Of a stretch of DNA of 12,840 bases, positions 1 through 5,956 are shown piece after piece. The notes under the pieces are model-generated. The model did no database searches, was not told where the DNA came from, and saw nothing but the letters and a program-made list of their open reading frames with translations. The stretch's first letter is position 1. Each line of letters begins with the position of its first letter. The DNA is taken from the NCBI GenBank assembly GCA_964418565.1, contig CAYQMB010000085.1:1-12840 (forward strand), in the 5' to 3' direction. This DNA is from JAQIBY01 sp964418565. GTDB taxonomy: Bacteria > Bacteroidota > Bacteroidia > Bacteroidales > ML635J-15. A program made the translations under genes and the position numbers.

Positions 1-176
1 TTTACCAGCTTTTTAAACACTGAATTTTCATTTTCCTCATCTTCTTTTTCAATTTGAATGAAGATGGTTTGCACATCAGAAAAGGTTTTACCTTCTCCGG
101 CATCCGGAACGAAATCCAGTGTTTTACTTGTCGGCGTGTAGCCAAATTCGTTGCAATACAAAAAGAGTGTTTTCAT
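1..176 (-). CDS. Partial protein resembling a free-standing threonyl-tRNA synthetase editing domain
   Basis: The frame opens with ATG at 176 on the minus strand and runs off the left edge without a stop, giving 58 codons. The product starts MKTLFLYCNEFGYTPTSK and continues to an acidic stretch (EKEDEENEN). The short hydrophobic first strand, the FVPD segment and a second strand (VQTIFIQIEKED) resemble the N-terminal editing domain of archaeal threonyl-tRNA synthetases (tRNA-Thr_ED, a D-aminoacyl-tRNA-deacylase-like fold). That domain removes serine mischarged on tRNA-Thr. Some bacteria carry it as a separate protein. I recognise the fold by its sequence pattern only, and fewer than 60 residues are visible. 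The next gene, the MFS transporter, is 127 bases upstream on the same strand, so co-transcription is possible. Existence of the gene is fairly sure; the function is tentative. Confidence 0.5.
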   Translation of the reverse strand, partial: MKTLFLYCNEFGYTPTSKTLDFVPDAGEGKTFSDVQTIFIQIEKEDEENENSVFKKLV

Positions 177-251
177 CTGTTTGAAATTTTTAGTTTACTG
201 AAAATAAAAGAACTTAAAATTTCTTCACATTCAGGAACTCACATGAATTTG

Positions 252-288
252 TTTTAATCATGTCCGTACGTATATTATTTGATTAAAA
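252..288. repeat. Inverted repeat between the MFS gene and the left-edge gene
   Basis: TTTTAATCA (252-260) and its exact complement TGATTAAAA (280-288) flank a 19-base spacer that contains TACGTA. Neither side is followed by a convincing T-run, so it is a weak terminator candidate for the MFS gene ending at 304. It could instead be an operator for the left-edge gene, whose ATG is at 176. Confidence 0.4.
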
Positions 289-303
289 AAATACATGCTC
301 GTT

Positions 304-1524
304 TCATTTCTTACAATCGAGTTTTTTAATAAAAATACTACTTATCAGGATAAAAGCCATATACAGTCCAAAAAACACGTGAAATCCCAGCCATCCAATC
401 AATGCTCCGCCAAAGAGCGGGAACAACACGGGTAAAATGCTTCCGGCACCGGCAATACCTGTATACATACTACGGTTGTGAATGCTGCTGATTTCCAGCA
501 AAACACCATTTATAATGATCTGATACAAACTGAGAAACATGCCACCGGCAAAAAAACTCACATAATAAACAAACAGAAATCCGGGAAACATCCAGGCCAC
601 CAATGGGAAAAACACCCCCAATGCAATCATGGCCTTCATCATGTTATGGTACCTGACCTTTTTAGCCCGGTAAAACAGCCACAAACCAGCAACAATCAAC
701 CCCAGGGTTTTTGCAATCAGCAAATTGCCAACAAATGCAGCATCCAGATTACGGAAATCCCGGGCATAAAGCAGCACAAAGGGTAAAATCCCGTAACCAA
801 GACCAAGGGTATTAATGCTAATCAAATAATATTGCAGTCTTTTATCAGAACGCAGTTCCTTATATACATCAGAGAATTTTTGCTTTACAGGCTTAAAGTC
901 TTTTGGGATAAACTCACGTATAGCCCAAAACCCGAGGCTTGCCAAAAACAAGAATCCGGCAGCATAAGCAAACACATGGGAATAGTTCGCCGGGTATTCA
1001 TGTCGGCTGAGCACCTCGCGGACAAAGAAAGCAGAACCAAAAATACCTGCACTGGAAATAATCTGTTTGAGGGAGAAAAATTGCTTTCGCCTGCTGTCAC
1101 GAATGGATTTACCCAGAATATCCGTAAAGGAAATGTTAGCAAACGCCCCGCTGAGTGAAAAAACACTAATGATAATGAAAATCAGAGCAATAATCCAGGA
1201 GGGATTAATCTGACCAAGACTAAAAAACAACACGGCAATGGCAAGCAAGGCAAAAATTCTCAGGTTAATGCCTGTCAGCAACCATGGCTTCTTTCGACTT
1301 ACACCCGATAATGCCGGGGCAAAAAAGAGTTGTGAAAACCGCGAACCGCCGATCATAATGGCCGTCAGCAAGCCGACATGCACCTGTGTGCCACCCGAAT
1401 TTAACAACATAGCCGGAATTACGGTATCAACATCCATAAAGTTTTTGGCTATGGCCAACAGGGATGCATGCCAGATGAAAGCATAAAAGTTACGGCGCGA
1501 TATGGCTTTATCCACAGATTTCAT
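304..1524 (-). CDS. Major facilitator superfamily transporter
   Basis: The product has 406 residues and about twelve hydrophobic segments, the usual size and layout of an MFS permease of the inner membrane. After the first membrane segments there is a basic loop (SGVSRKKPW, near residues 73-81), where the MFS loop 2-3 signature normally sits. A longer charged loop (about residues 208-228, rich in Lys, Asp and Phe) lies in the middle and separates two six-helix halves. The substrate cannot be read from the sequence. It is the last gene of a three-gene operon. Its ATG overlaps the TAA stop of the NifX-like gene by one base (TAATG), which suggests translational coupling, so it may move a metal or metabolite linked to the cofactor protein. 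That link is inference from position. Confidence 0.88.
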   Translation of the reverse strand: MKSVDKAISRRNFYAFIWHASLLAIAKNFMDVDTVIPAMLLNSGGTQVHVGLLTAIMIGGSRFSQLFFAPALSGVSRKKPWLLTGINLRIFALLAIAVLFFSLGQINPSWIIALIFIIISVFSLSGAFANISFTDILGKSIRDSRRKQFFSLKQIISSAGIFGSAFFVREVLSRHEYPANYSHVFAYAAGFLFLASLGFWAIREFIPKDFKPVKQKFSDVYKELRSDKRLQYYLISINTLGLGYGILPFVLLYARDFRNLDAAFVGNLLIAKTLGLIVAGLWLFYRAKKVRYHNMMKAMIALGVFFPLVAWMFPGFLFVYYVSFFAGGMFLSLYQIIINGVLLEISSIHNRSMYTGIAGAGSILPVLFPLFGGALIGWLGFHVFFGLYMAFILISSIFIKKLDCKK

Positions 1525-1931
1525 TAGAGTTTTAAAGCGTTGCTTTTCGGATTCACAGCATGCGTTTTTGCTTCCAGTACAATTTTTTCAGCCTTGATAT
1601 CAAGCAGGCTTATCACTTTTTTTACATCGTTAACCGGGACAATAACGGGTAAAAAATATTCTGAAATAATGCGGATATTTTTTCCAAAAAACCGGGATAC
1701 CACACAGTTAACATCTTCTTTTTTTAACAGGTCGGCAATGTTACGACCCTTCTCAGGATTACCATGCTCCCCTTCATCATCGTTGCGATGTTGATTGGGA
1801 ATGCTTTTAACAAAGCGCAGTCGCCCGTCAGAAAAACGGTAAATCAAAAACTTTTCTGATTCACCAAAATGGTTTTCCGGCAATTTCAAATCTTTGGTAA
1901 GAGCAATTGCCAATTTAAAATTCGCCTCCAT
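1524..1931 (-). CDS. NifX/NifB-type dinitrogenase iron-molybdenum cofactor family protein
   Basis: This 135-residue protein fits the small Nif11-independent NifX/NafY-like fold (dinitrogenase Fe-Mo cofactor biosynthesis family). Family members carry or bind Fe-S or Mo-type cofactor precursors, and many occur outside nitrogen fixers. The N-terminal strand KLAIALTKD, the HFGESEKFLIYRF segment (near residues 21-33) and the later CVVSRFFGKN stretch (near 76-85) match the family layout. An insert rich in His, Asp and Glu (about residues 46-60, QHRNDDEGEHGNPEKG) could bind metal. No nitrogenase gene is in view, so a role in nitrogen fixation is not supported. It lies 17 bases after the DUF134 gene and overlaps the MFS gene by one base, so the three are almost surely one operon. 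Confidence 0.75.
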   Translation of the reverse strand: MEANFKLAIALTKDLKLPENHFGESEKFLIYRFSDGRLRFVKSIPNQHRNDDEGEHGNPEKGRNIADLLKKEDVNCVVSRFFGKNIRIISEYFLPVIVPVNDVKKVISLLDIKAEKIVLEAKTHAVNPKSNALKL

Positions 1932-1948
1932 ATCTTAAATGTTTTTAG

Positions 1949-2347
1949 TTATACGTGTTTGATGTCCGTTGAGTGACAATGAGGGCATTCCTGCCTGTCA
2001 TCCGGATGATTAATGGTAAAACGGGTGTTGCAGGCATTGCAGATATACCATTCATTATCGAACCAAACATTGCCGTAAACCGTTTTTATCTCTTTTGCCT
2101 CCACAAAAGCCCTGGCAATTTTCCGACGTGCGGTTTCATATATCCGGGCAAAGGTTGCTCTTGAAACTCCCATTAACACACAGGCTTCCTGATGTGTCAT
2201 CAGCTTATAATCTGCCAGCTTGATGGCCTCGTATTCTTCATAAAGAAGTTCCACACTTCCCTCACAATCATCGGTACAGCCGTACGGCTTAAATCCCATA
2301 AAAACGGGAGGTGCTACAACTTTTTTCAGGCTTGGTTTTCGTGGCAT
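1949..2347 (-). CDS. DUF134 family DNA-binding protein with C-terminal zinc ribbon
   Basis: This 132-residue protein starts MPRKPSLKKV. A sigma-region-4-like helix-turn-helix follows at about residues 48-80 (THQEACVLMGVSRATFARIY), the hallmark of DUF134 proteins. The C-terminus holds a zinc ribbon: CNAC at 103-106 and CPHC at 121-124. A further CTDDC pair lies at residues 24-28. The combination suggests a metal- or redox-responsive transcription factor. It is the first gene of the operon with the NifX-like and MFS genes, and it likely controls them. DUF134 genes are often found beside NifX-like proteins, so the neighbourhood supports the call. The start fits the promoter at 2376-2407, which would give a leader of about 22 bases. 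Its target and signal are unknown. Confidence 0.85.
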   Translation of the reverse strand: MPRKPSLKKVVAPPVFMGFKPYGCTDDCEGSVELLYEEYEAIKLADYKLMTHQEACVLMGVSRATFARIYETARRKIARAFVEAKEIKTVYGNVWFDNEWYICNACNTRFTINHPDDRQECPHCHSTDIKHV

Positions 2348-2375
2348 GTTTATTTTAATTAAGATTCATTCTATG

Positions 2376-2407
2376 CAATAATAATGAGAATATTCTAATT
2401 ATACAAA
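2376..2407 (-). promoter_or_regulatory. Promoter of the DUF134-NifX-MFS operon
   Basis: Read on the minus strand, TTTG (2407-2404) is followed after 20 bases by TATTATTGC (box 2383-2376). The second box has one mismatch to the Bacteroidota TAnnTTTG element. Predicted transcription starts near 2369, about 22 bases before the ATG. Confidence 0.55.
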
Positions 2408-2428
2408 TAAAATTTTGAGTAAACCAAA

Positions 2429-2454
2429 AAAACCGTCTGCACAGAGACGGTTTT
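2429..2454 (-). terminator. Intrinsic terminator of the peroxiredoxin gene
   Basis: A perfect 10-bp stem (AAAACCGTCT at 2429-2438, AGACGGTTTT at 2445-2454) encloses a 6-base loop. On the minus strand the stem runs into a T-run and sits 33 bases after the peroxiredoxin stop, so it terminates that gene just before the promoter of the DUF134 operon. Confidence 0.85.
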
Positions 2455-2487
2455 ATTTGGTAGTTTTATGTGGTTATAAGCAGCGAC

Positions 2488-3141
2488 TTATAAATCTTTT
2501 TTCGCCAGATAAAAGTCGACCATATCGTAGGTGCTTTTTTCGCGTTCGTCCATGGCATCCAAATCAGTCGGTGGAGGTACAATAACCTTGTCACCGGGCT
2601 GCCAGTCAAGTGGCAATGCCACACCATGCTCATCAGAAGTCTGCAATGCTTTCAGCGCCCTCAGAATTTCATCCATATTACGTCCTACATTGAGGGGATA
2701 ATACATGATCAGGCGGATGGTGCCCTTTGGGTCAATAAAATATACGGCACGCACAGCAGCAGTTTCGTGCTCATTGGGCTGAAGCATTCCATAAAGTTTT
2801 GAAACTTTCATGTCAATGTCCGCAATGATGGGAAAGCGGAAGTACACACCAGTATTTTTCTTCACATTGTTTACCCAGGCCATATGCGAGTGAATACTGT
2901 CAATACTGAGGCCCATCAGTTTGGTATTAAGCGCATCAAACTCTTCCTGCCGCTTGGCAAAACCCGACATTTCAGTGGTACATACCGGTGTAAAATCTGC
3001 AGGATGAGAAAACAGTACAACCCAGCTTCCTTTGTTATAATCTGAAAATTTCAATTTTCCGGTTGTAGTTACTGCTTCAAAATCCGGTGCTTTGTCGCCT
3101 ATTCTAGGCATTGGATTAATGTTCATTTCTTCGTTTTCCAT
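2488..3141 (-). CDS. 1-Cys peroxiredoxin (Prx6 type)
   Basis: This cytoplasmic thiol peroxidase reduces hydrogen peroxide and alkyl hydroperoxides. With the start at 3141 it has 217 residues, the normal Prx6 length. The catalytic motif is PADFTPVC at 47-54, with the peroxidatic Cys at 54. It is the only cysteine in the protein, so there is no resolving Cys and an external thiol must recycle it. The C-terminal part holds the Prx6-type segment PLDWQPGDKVIVPPP and an extended tail. The open frame continues upstream to 3207, but that extension (MVFCVVYLLL...) overlaps the promoter at 3184-3215 and is not family-like, so I use MENEEM. The gene is divergent from oxyR across 110 bases, which fits control by OxyR under peroxide stress. 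Confidence 0.93.
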   Translation of the reverse strand: MENEEMNINPMPRIGDKAPDFEAVTTTGKLKFSDYNKGSWVVLFSHPADFTPVCTTEMSGFAKRQEEFDALNTKLMGLSIDSIHSHMAWVNNVKKNTGVYFRFPIIADIDMKVSKLYGMLQPNEHETAAVRAVYFIDPKGTIRLIMYYPLNVGRNMDEILRALKALQTSDEHGVALPLDWQPGDKVIVPPPTDLDAMDEREKSTYDMVDFYLAKKDL

Positions 3142-3183
3142 TTTGTTTAATTTTTTATGTGTTGTCAAATTCAATTTCAAAAG

Positions 3184-3215
3184 CAAATATACTACACAAA
3201 ACACCATAAGTCAAA
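3184..3215 (-). promoter_or_regulatory. Promoter of the peroxiredoxin gene
   Basis: On the minus strand TTTG (3215-3212) and a perfect TAnnTTTG box, TATATTTGC (box 3191-3184), are separated by 20 bases. Transcription should start near 3177, giving a leader of roughly 35 bases before the ATG at 3141. Confidence 0.7.
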
Positions 3216-3234
3216 TTGATATTTTTTATATTTG
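3212..3234. promoter_or_regulatory. Candidate OxyR operator and oxyR promoter box
   Basis: CAAAT (3212-3216) and ATTTG (3230-3234) form an inverted repeat around an inner ATAT...ATAT pair. The right part, TATATTTG (3227-3234), also matches the TAnnTTTG box in the oxyR direction, though no good TTTG element lies upstream. The left arm overlaps the TTTG of the peroxiredoxin promoter. A regulator bound here could act on both genes. This rests on symmetry and position only. Confidence 0.35.
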
Positions 3235-3251
3235 TCATAGATTTTATTGAT

Positions 3252-4202
3252 ATGACATTTGTACAATTGAATTATATCCTGGCCATTGAGCAGTATCAAA
3301 GCTTCCAGAAAGCATCGGAGGCTAGTTTTGTTACGCAGCCTACCTTGAGTATGCAGGTGAAAAAGCTGGAAGAAGAACTTGAAGTCATTATATTCGACCG
3401 CAGCATTCATCCTGTACAACCAACCACTGAAGGAAAGCTTATTCTGGACAGGGCTCGTGACATCATACGTCAGCACGACGAGCTCATGGATACAGCTCTG
3501 AGCTTTCAAAAAACCCTTGTGGGAAGCATCAGGCTGGGAATTATCCCGACAATTATTCCCTACCTCACCTACCGGTTTATACCATGGTTTCGCGAGAAAC
3601 ACCCACGCGTCAAACTGTTCATTGAAGAGCTGGTTACCGATGATATTGTTGCAGGCTTACGGCGCGGAGAGCTGGATGCTGGTATTATGGCCACACCTGT
3701 GTATGAAAAAGGCATTGTTGAAGATGCGCTGTATTATGAGGATTTCACAGCTTATGTTTCCCCCCGACACCACTTACATGAATTTGACAAACTCAATTCG
3801 TTTCAAATCACCACAGACGGGTTATGGCTATTGAAGGACGGGCATTGTTTCCGGGATCAGATTATCAACTTATGCCATACCGACAAAAATCTGGTAGAAA
3901 AGTACGATGTGGAATTCCGCACGGATTCTTTCAACAGCATTTTCAGATTGATTGATACTGAAGGAGGCTACACGCTGGTTCCGAAATTAGCACACAGTGA
4001 TCTGAGTCAGCGGCAAAAACATCATCTGCGTTATTTCAACCCTCCGGTTCCACAGCGAGAAGTAAGCTTATGCTCACGAAAGGGGTATCCCCGACACAGC
4101 TTACTTGATGCCTTAAAATCCAGCATAAAAAGCAATGTTCCCAAATTTATGCAACAAGCCAGGGGTGAAATCATCCCGATAAACGAACCACGGACGGCAT
4201 AG
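3252..4202 (+). CDS. oxyR: LysR-family hydrogen peroxide sensor OxyR
   Basis: This is a 316-residue transcription factor with an N-terminal LysR winged helix-turn-helix (about residues 1-60, with FQKASEASFVTQPTLSMQVK) and a C-terminal substrate-binding-type sensor domain. The peroxide switch is intact: in GHCFRDQIINLC the cysteines fall at 199 and 208, the same numbers and spacing as the disulfide pair of E. coli OxyR. Oxidation forms the disulfide and activates target genes such as peroxiredoxins and catalase. I start at the ATG at 3252 (MTFVQLNYIL), which matches family starts. The upstream in-frame ATG at 3216 would add twelve hydrophobic residues and run through the TATATTTG box. The divergent peroxiredoxin is the likely direct target, and auto-control is likely. 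Confidence 0.94.
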   Translation: MTFVQLNYILAIEQYQSFQKASEASFVTQPTLSMQVKKLEEELEVIIFDRSIHPVQPTTEGKLILDRARDIIRQHDELMDTALSFQKTLVGSIRLGIIPTIIPYLTYRFIPWFREKHPRVKLFIEELVTDDIVAGLRRGELDAGIMATPVYEKGIVEDALYYEDFTAYVSPRHHLHEFDKLNSFQITTDGLWLLKDGHCFRDQIINLCHTDKNLVEKYDVEFRTDSFNSIFRLIDTEGGYTLVPKLAHSDLSQRQKHHLRYFNPPVPQREVSLCSRKGYPRHSLLDALKSSIKSNVPKFMQQARGEIIPINEPRTA

Positions 4203-4322
4203 AAAACCGTTAAAATTGCATTTCCGAACGGACAAAACCCAAATGAACTTTATCAGCATTTCATGGTTTGCATGGGTGAGGGATTTTTGGCATTTTTATT
4301 GTTTCACTTTGAATAAAATTTT

Positions 4323-5405
4323 ATGAGAATTAAGGTATTGACATTGGTGGCACTTCTATTACTTGCAGTTGCAGGATTGTCACAGGAAAACGTAAAGAAA
4401 GCAACAGGTTCGGCACAAGTGCAGTGGATGGATATGGAAACGGCTTTGGAGATGCAGAAAGAACAACCCCGGACCATTTTTGTGGACTTATACACTGACT
4501 GGTGTGGCTGGTGCAAAAAACTGGATAAAGAAACCTTTAGCAATCCAACAATAGCCAATTACCTGAACACCCATTTTTATCCGGTAAAATTTGATGCTGA
4601 AGGCAATGACACAATTGATTTTCATGGTAAAACATACACCAACAAGGGCAAAGGCAGGCGCCCGACACATGAGCTTGCTTTATTGTTAACAAACAACAAG
4701 CCTTCTTACCCTACAATGGTATTCATTGATGAAGACGGGAAACCAAACAAAATCAGCGGGTATATGGATGTTCAGAAGCTGGAACCGATACTGGTGTATT
4801 TCGCGGAACGTATATACAAAACATGCCCCTACAAAAATTATCACAATGCATTTAAAGCACTCTATCGGCCAAAAGATAGTGTGAATATTGATTTAACCGG
4901 GCAGGTAAACTGGTTAACACTGCAAGAGGCAATGGCTCAGCAGTTAAACGATGGCAAAAAAATAATGATTTTATTTTATTCCGATGTCTATCAAAACGTA
5001 TCATCAAACCTGACCAAAAATGTGATGGTAAAAGATCCCCGCTTATCAAGCTACATCAACAAGAATTTTCATCCGGTATTGTTTGATGCAGGCAGAACAG
5101 ACACCATCACCATGTTCAATCAGACTTTTATCAATCAACAAAAAGCACCCGGTTTTCCTCATCAGTTTGTAATTGCACTGCTTCAGAATAAAGTGATTTT
5201 TCCCTCGATTGTGTTTATGGATGAAAACAGCCAATTGCTGGCACCCATACAGGGATTTTTTCCAAAGACAACACTTGAGCCTTACCTGCACTTTATCGCA
5301 GAAGATGAATTTAAGGAAACCGACTGGCAGACATATTACAAACAATTTGACGGAAAAATCAAAGTGGCATCTTCTGAAGCCTCAGGAAATGCCAAAAATA
5401 ACTAG
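4323..5405 (+). CDS. Exported protein with two tandem thioredoxin-like domains
   Basis: This 360-residue protein starts with a signal peptide (MRIKVLTLVALLLLAVAG, cleavage near residue 20), so it acts in the periplasm. Domain 1 (about 32-155) has the active site DWCGWCKK, with Cys at 61 and 64, and the TYPTMVFIDEDG-type segment that carries the cis-proline. Domain 2 (about 190-335) repeats the same order: KKIMILFYSDVYQNV, then NKNFHPVLFDA, then FPSIVFMDEN. There YQNV takes the place of the CxxC, so both cysteines are lost. The protein thus looks like an internal duplication with one catalytic and one inactive or binding fold. A role in disulfide reduction or thiol maintenance is likely, but partners are unknown. 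It lies 120 bases after oxyR on the same strand and may share its peroxide context. No clear terminator follows. Confidence 0.88.
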   Translation: MRIKVLTLVALLLLAVAGLSQENVKKATGSAQVQWMDMETALEMQKEQPRTIFVDLYTDWCGWCKKLDKETFSNPTIANYLNTHFYPVKFDAEGNDTIDFHGKTYTNKGKGRRPTHELALLLTNNKPSYPTMVFIDEDGKPNKISGYMDVQKLEPILVYFAERIYKTCPYKNYHNAFKALYRPKDSVNIDLTGQVNWLTLQEAMAQQLNDGKKIMILFYSDVYQNVSSNLTKNVMVKDPRLSSYINKNFHPVLFDAGRTDTITMFNQTFINQQKAPGFPHQFVIALLQNKVIFPSIVFMDENSQLLAPIQGFFPKTTLEPYLHFIAEDEFKETDWQTYYKQFDGKIKVASSEASGNAKNN

Positions 5406-5438
5406 GTTTGGTTTAGCCTGGTGGACAACTCATACTAC

Positions 5439-5485
5439 CCTGATAATTGATACTACCCGCAAAAGGGTCAATTTCGTTATTCAGG
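5439..5485. other. Nested hairpin after the thioredoxin-like gene
   Basis: Outer arms CCTGATAA (5439-5446) and TTATTCAGG (5477-5485) pair with one bulge. Inside them TTGA (5447-5450) pairs with TCAA (5468-5471), and CCC (5456-5458) pairs with GGG (5465-5467) around a GCAAAA loop. A direct repeat ATACTACCC (5432-5440 and 5450-5458) overlaps the left arm. No T-run follows on the plus strand, so it may be an RNA 3'-end structure rather than an intrinsic terminator. Confidence 0.4.
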
Positions 5486-5697
5486 TTGACAATGCATGTG
5501 TTTGAACCGGCTGGCATCAAAATGATCAAATATTTCAAGCTGAATATCTGTGGCATTGATCCCATTGATAACATGCTATCGACTGCAAAATCGCAACCAG
5601 CGTAAAAACCACCGGATTTTACAAGCTAAATTATTCATTTTCCGGGTATTTCTGTATCTTGAGAAATGGGTTATTGTTCGCAAAATCAGACAAATTT

Positions 5698-5790
5698 TTA
5701 CTCGAAAAACGTCCGAAAACGCATCATAAATACAACCAATGCACTATAAACGCTATGCATTAAAGCTATTCCCATACTTCTATACATCAT
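5698..5790 (-). CDS. Possible 30-residue membrane microprotein
   Basis: A short minus-strand frame starts with a double ATG (5790 and 5787) and ends in TAA at 5698. The product has 30 residues: a short start with one Arg, a hydrophobic segment (GIALMHSVYSALVVFMM, residues 7-23) and a basic, aromatic tail (RFRTFFE). This is the layout of a single-pass small membrane protein with the positive end in the cytoplasm. It starts about 30 bases after the phased TTAACA repeats at 5825-5863, which read in the same direction. No good TAnnTTTG box or Shine-Dalgarno site is visible, and a 30-codon frame can arise by chance in AT-rich DNA. If it is not translated, the same repeats could serve a small RNA. 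I do not recognise a family. Confidence 0.3.
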   Translation of the reverse strand: MMYRSMGIALMHSVYSALVVFMMRFRTFFE

Positions 5791-5824
5791 AAAGAGTCCC
5801 GAATACCTGTCTATCTAACTTTGT

Positions 5825-5863
5825 TGTTAATGTTTCGTTAATGAACCCCCAACGATGTGTTAA
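5825..5863 (-). promoter_or_regulatory. Phased 11-bp TTAACA-type repeats (candidate Pho-box-like operator)
   Basis: On the minus strand hexamers TTAACA (5863-5858), TTGGGG (5852-5847), TTAACG (5841-5836) and TTAACA (5830-5825) follow each other at exactly 11 bp. Three of the four fit the TTAACA motif known for Bacillus PhoP boxes. The set points towards the possible microprotein and away from the LysM gene, which is convergent. The match to a PhoP box is by motif and spacing only. Confidence 0.4.
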
Positions 5864-5920
5864 AGATTGAAAAGATTTTTCACAATCACAAATTTTTCTG
5901 ATAAAAATCATGATATAATT

Positions 5921-5956
5921 AAAAAATAAAAGGAGGGGCAGGCTGAAAACCCCCTA
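5921..5956 (-). terminator. Likely intrinsic terminator of the LysM protein gene
   Basis: Read on the minus strand, AGGGG (5955-5951, overlapping the stop codon) pairs with CCCCT (5938-5934) around a 12-base loop. A T-rich run follows (TTTTATTTTTT, ending near 5921). The stem is short but GC-only apart from one pair. Confidence 0.5.

Larger units (their letters stand above)
5406..5953. other. 548-base gap between convergent genes
   Basis: Neither flanking gene starts here, so such a long gap is unusual in this compact window. It contains a nested hairpin (5439-5485), a shorter hairpin (GTAAAAACC and GGATTTTAC, 5602-5622, one mismatch), a possible minus-strand microprotein (5698-5790), a phased TTAACA-type repeat set (5825-5863) and the terminator of the LysM gene (5921-5956). 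I see no tRNA, no known riboswitch and no ORF of normal size. Confidence 0.6.

Noticed and set aside
54..257. 67-codon plus-strand frame at the left edge
   Set aside because: It is opposite the minus-strand gene cut by the edge, whose product is more protein-like.
3142..3207. Longer start of the peroxiredoxin
   Set aside because: The extension covers the promoter and adds a hydrophobic leader not seen in Prx6 proteins.
3192..3602. 136-codon minus-strand frame
   Set aside because: It lies wholly opposite the start of oxyR, has no family likeness, and overlaps the peroxiredoxin promoter.
4285..4312. Promoter in front of the thioredoxin-like gene
   Set aside because: TCACTTTG with TTTG only 16 bases upstream is too poor a match; read-through from oxyR is equally possible.
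5432..5458. ATACTACCC direct repeat as a CRISPR or attachment site
   Set aside because: Only two short copies, no array, no integrase or cas gene nearby.
5209..5505. 98-codon plus-strand frame reaching into the convergent gap
   Set aside because: It mostly overlaps the end of the thioredoxin-like gene in another frame and has no recognisable domain.
5871..5910. GATTTTT...AAAAATC pairing in the gap
   Set aside because: AT-only arms and a long loop; likely chance in AT-rich DNA.
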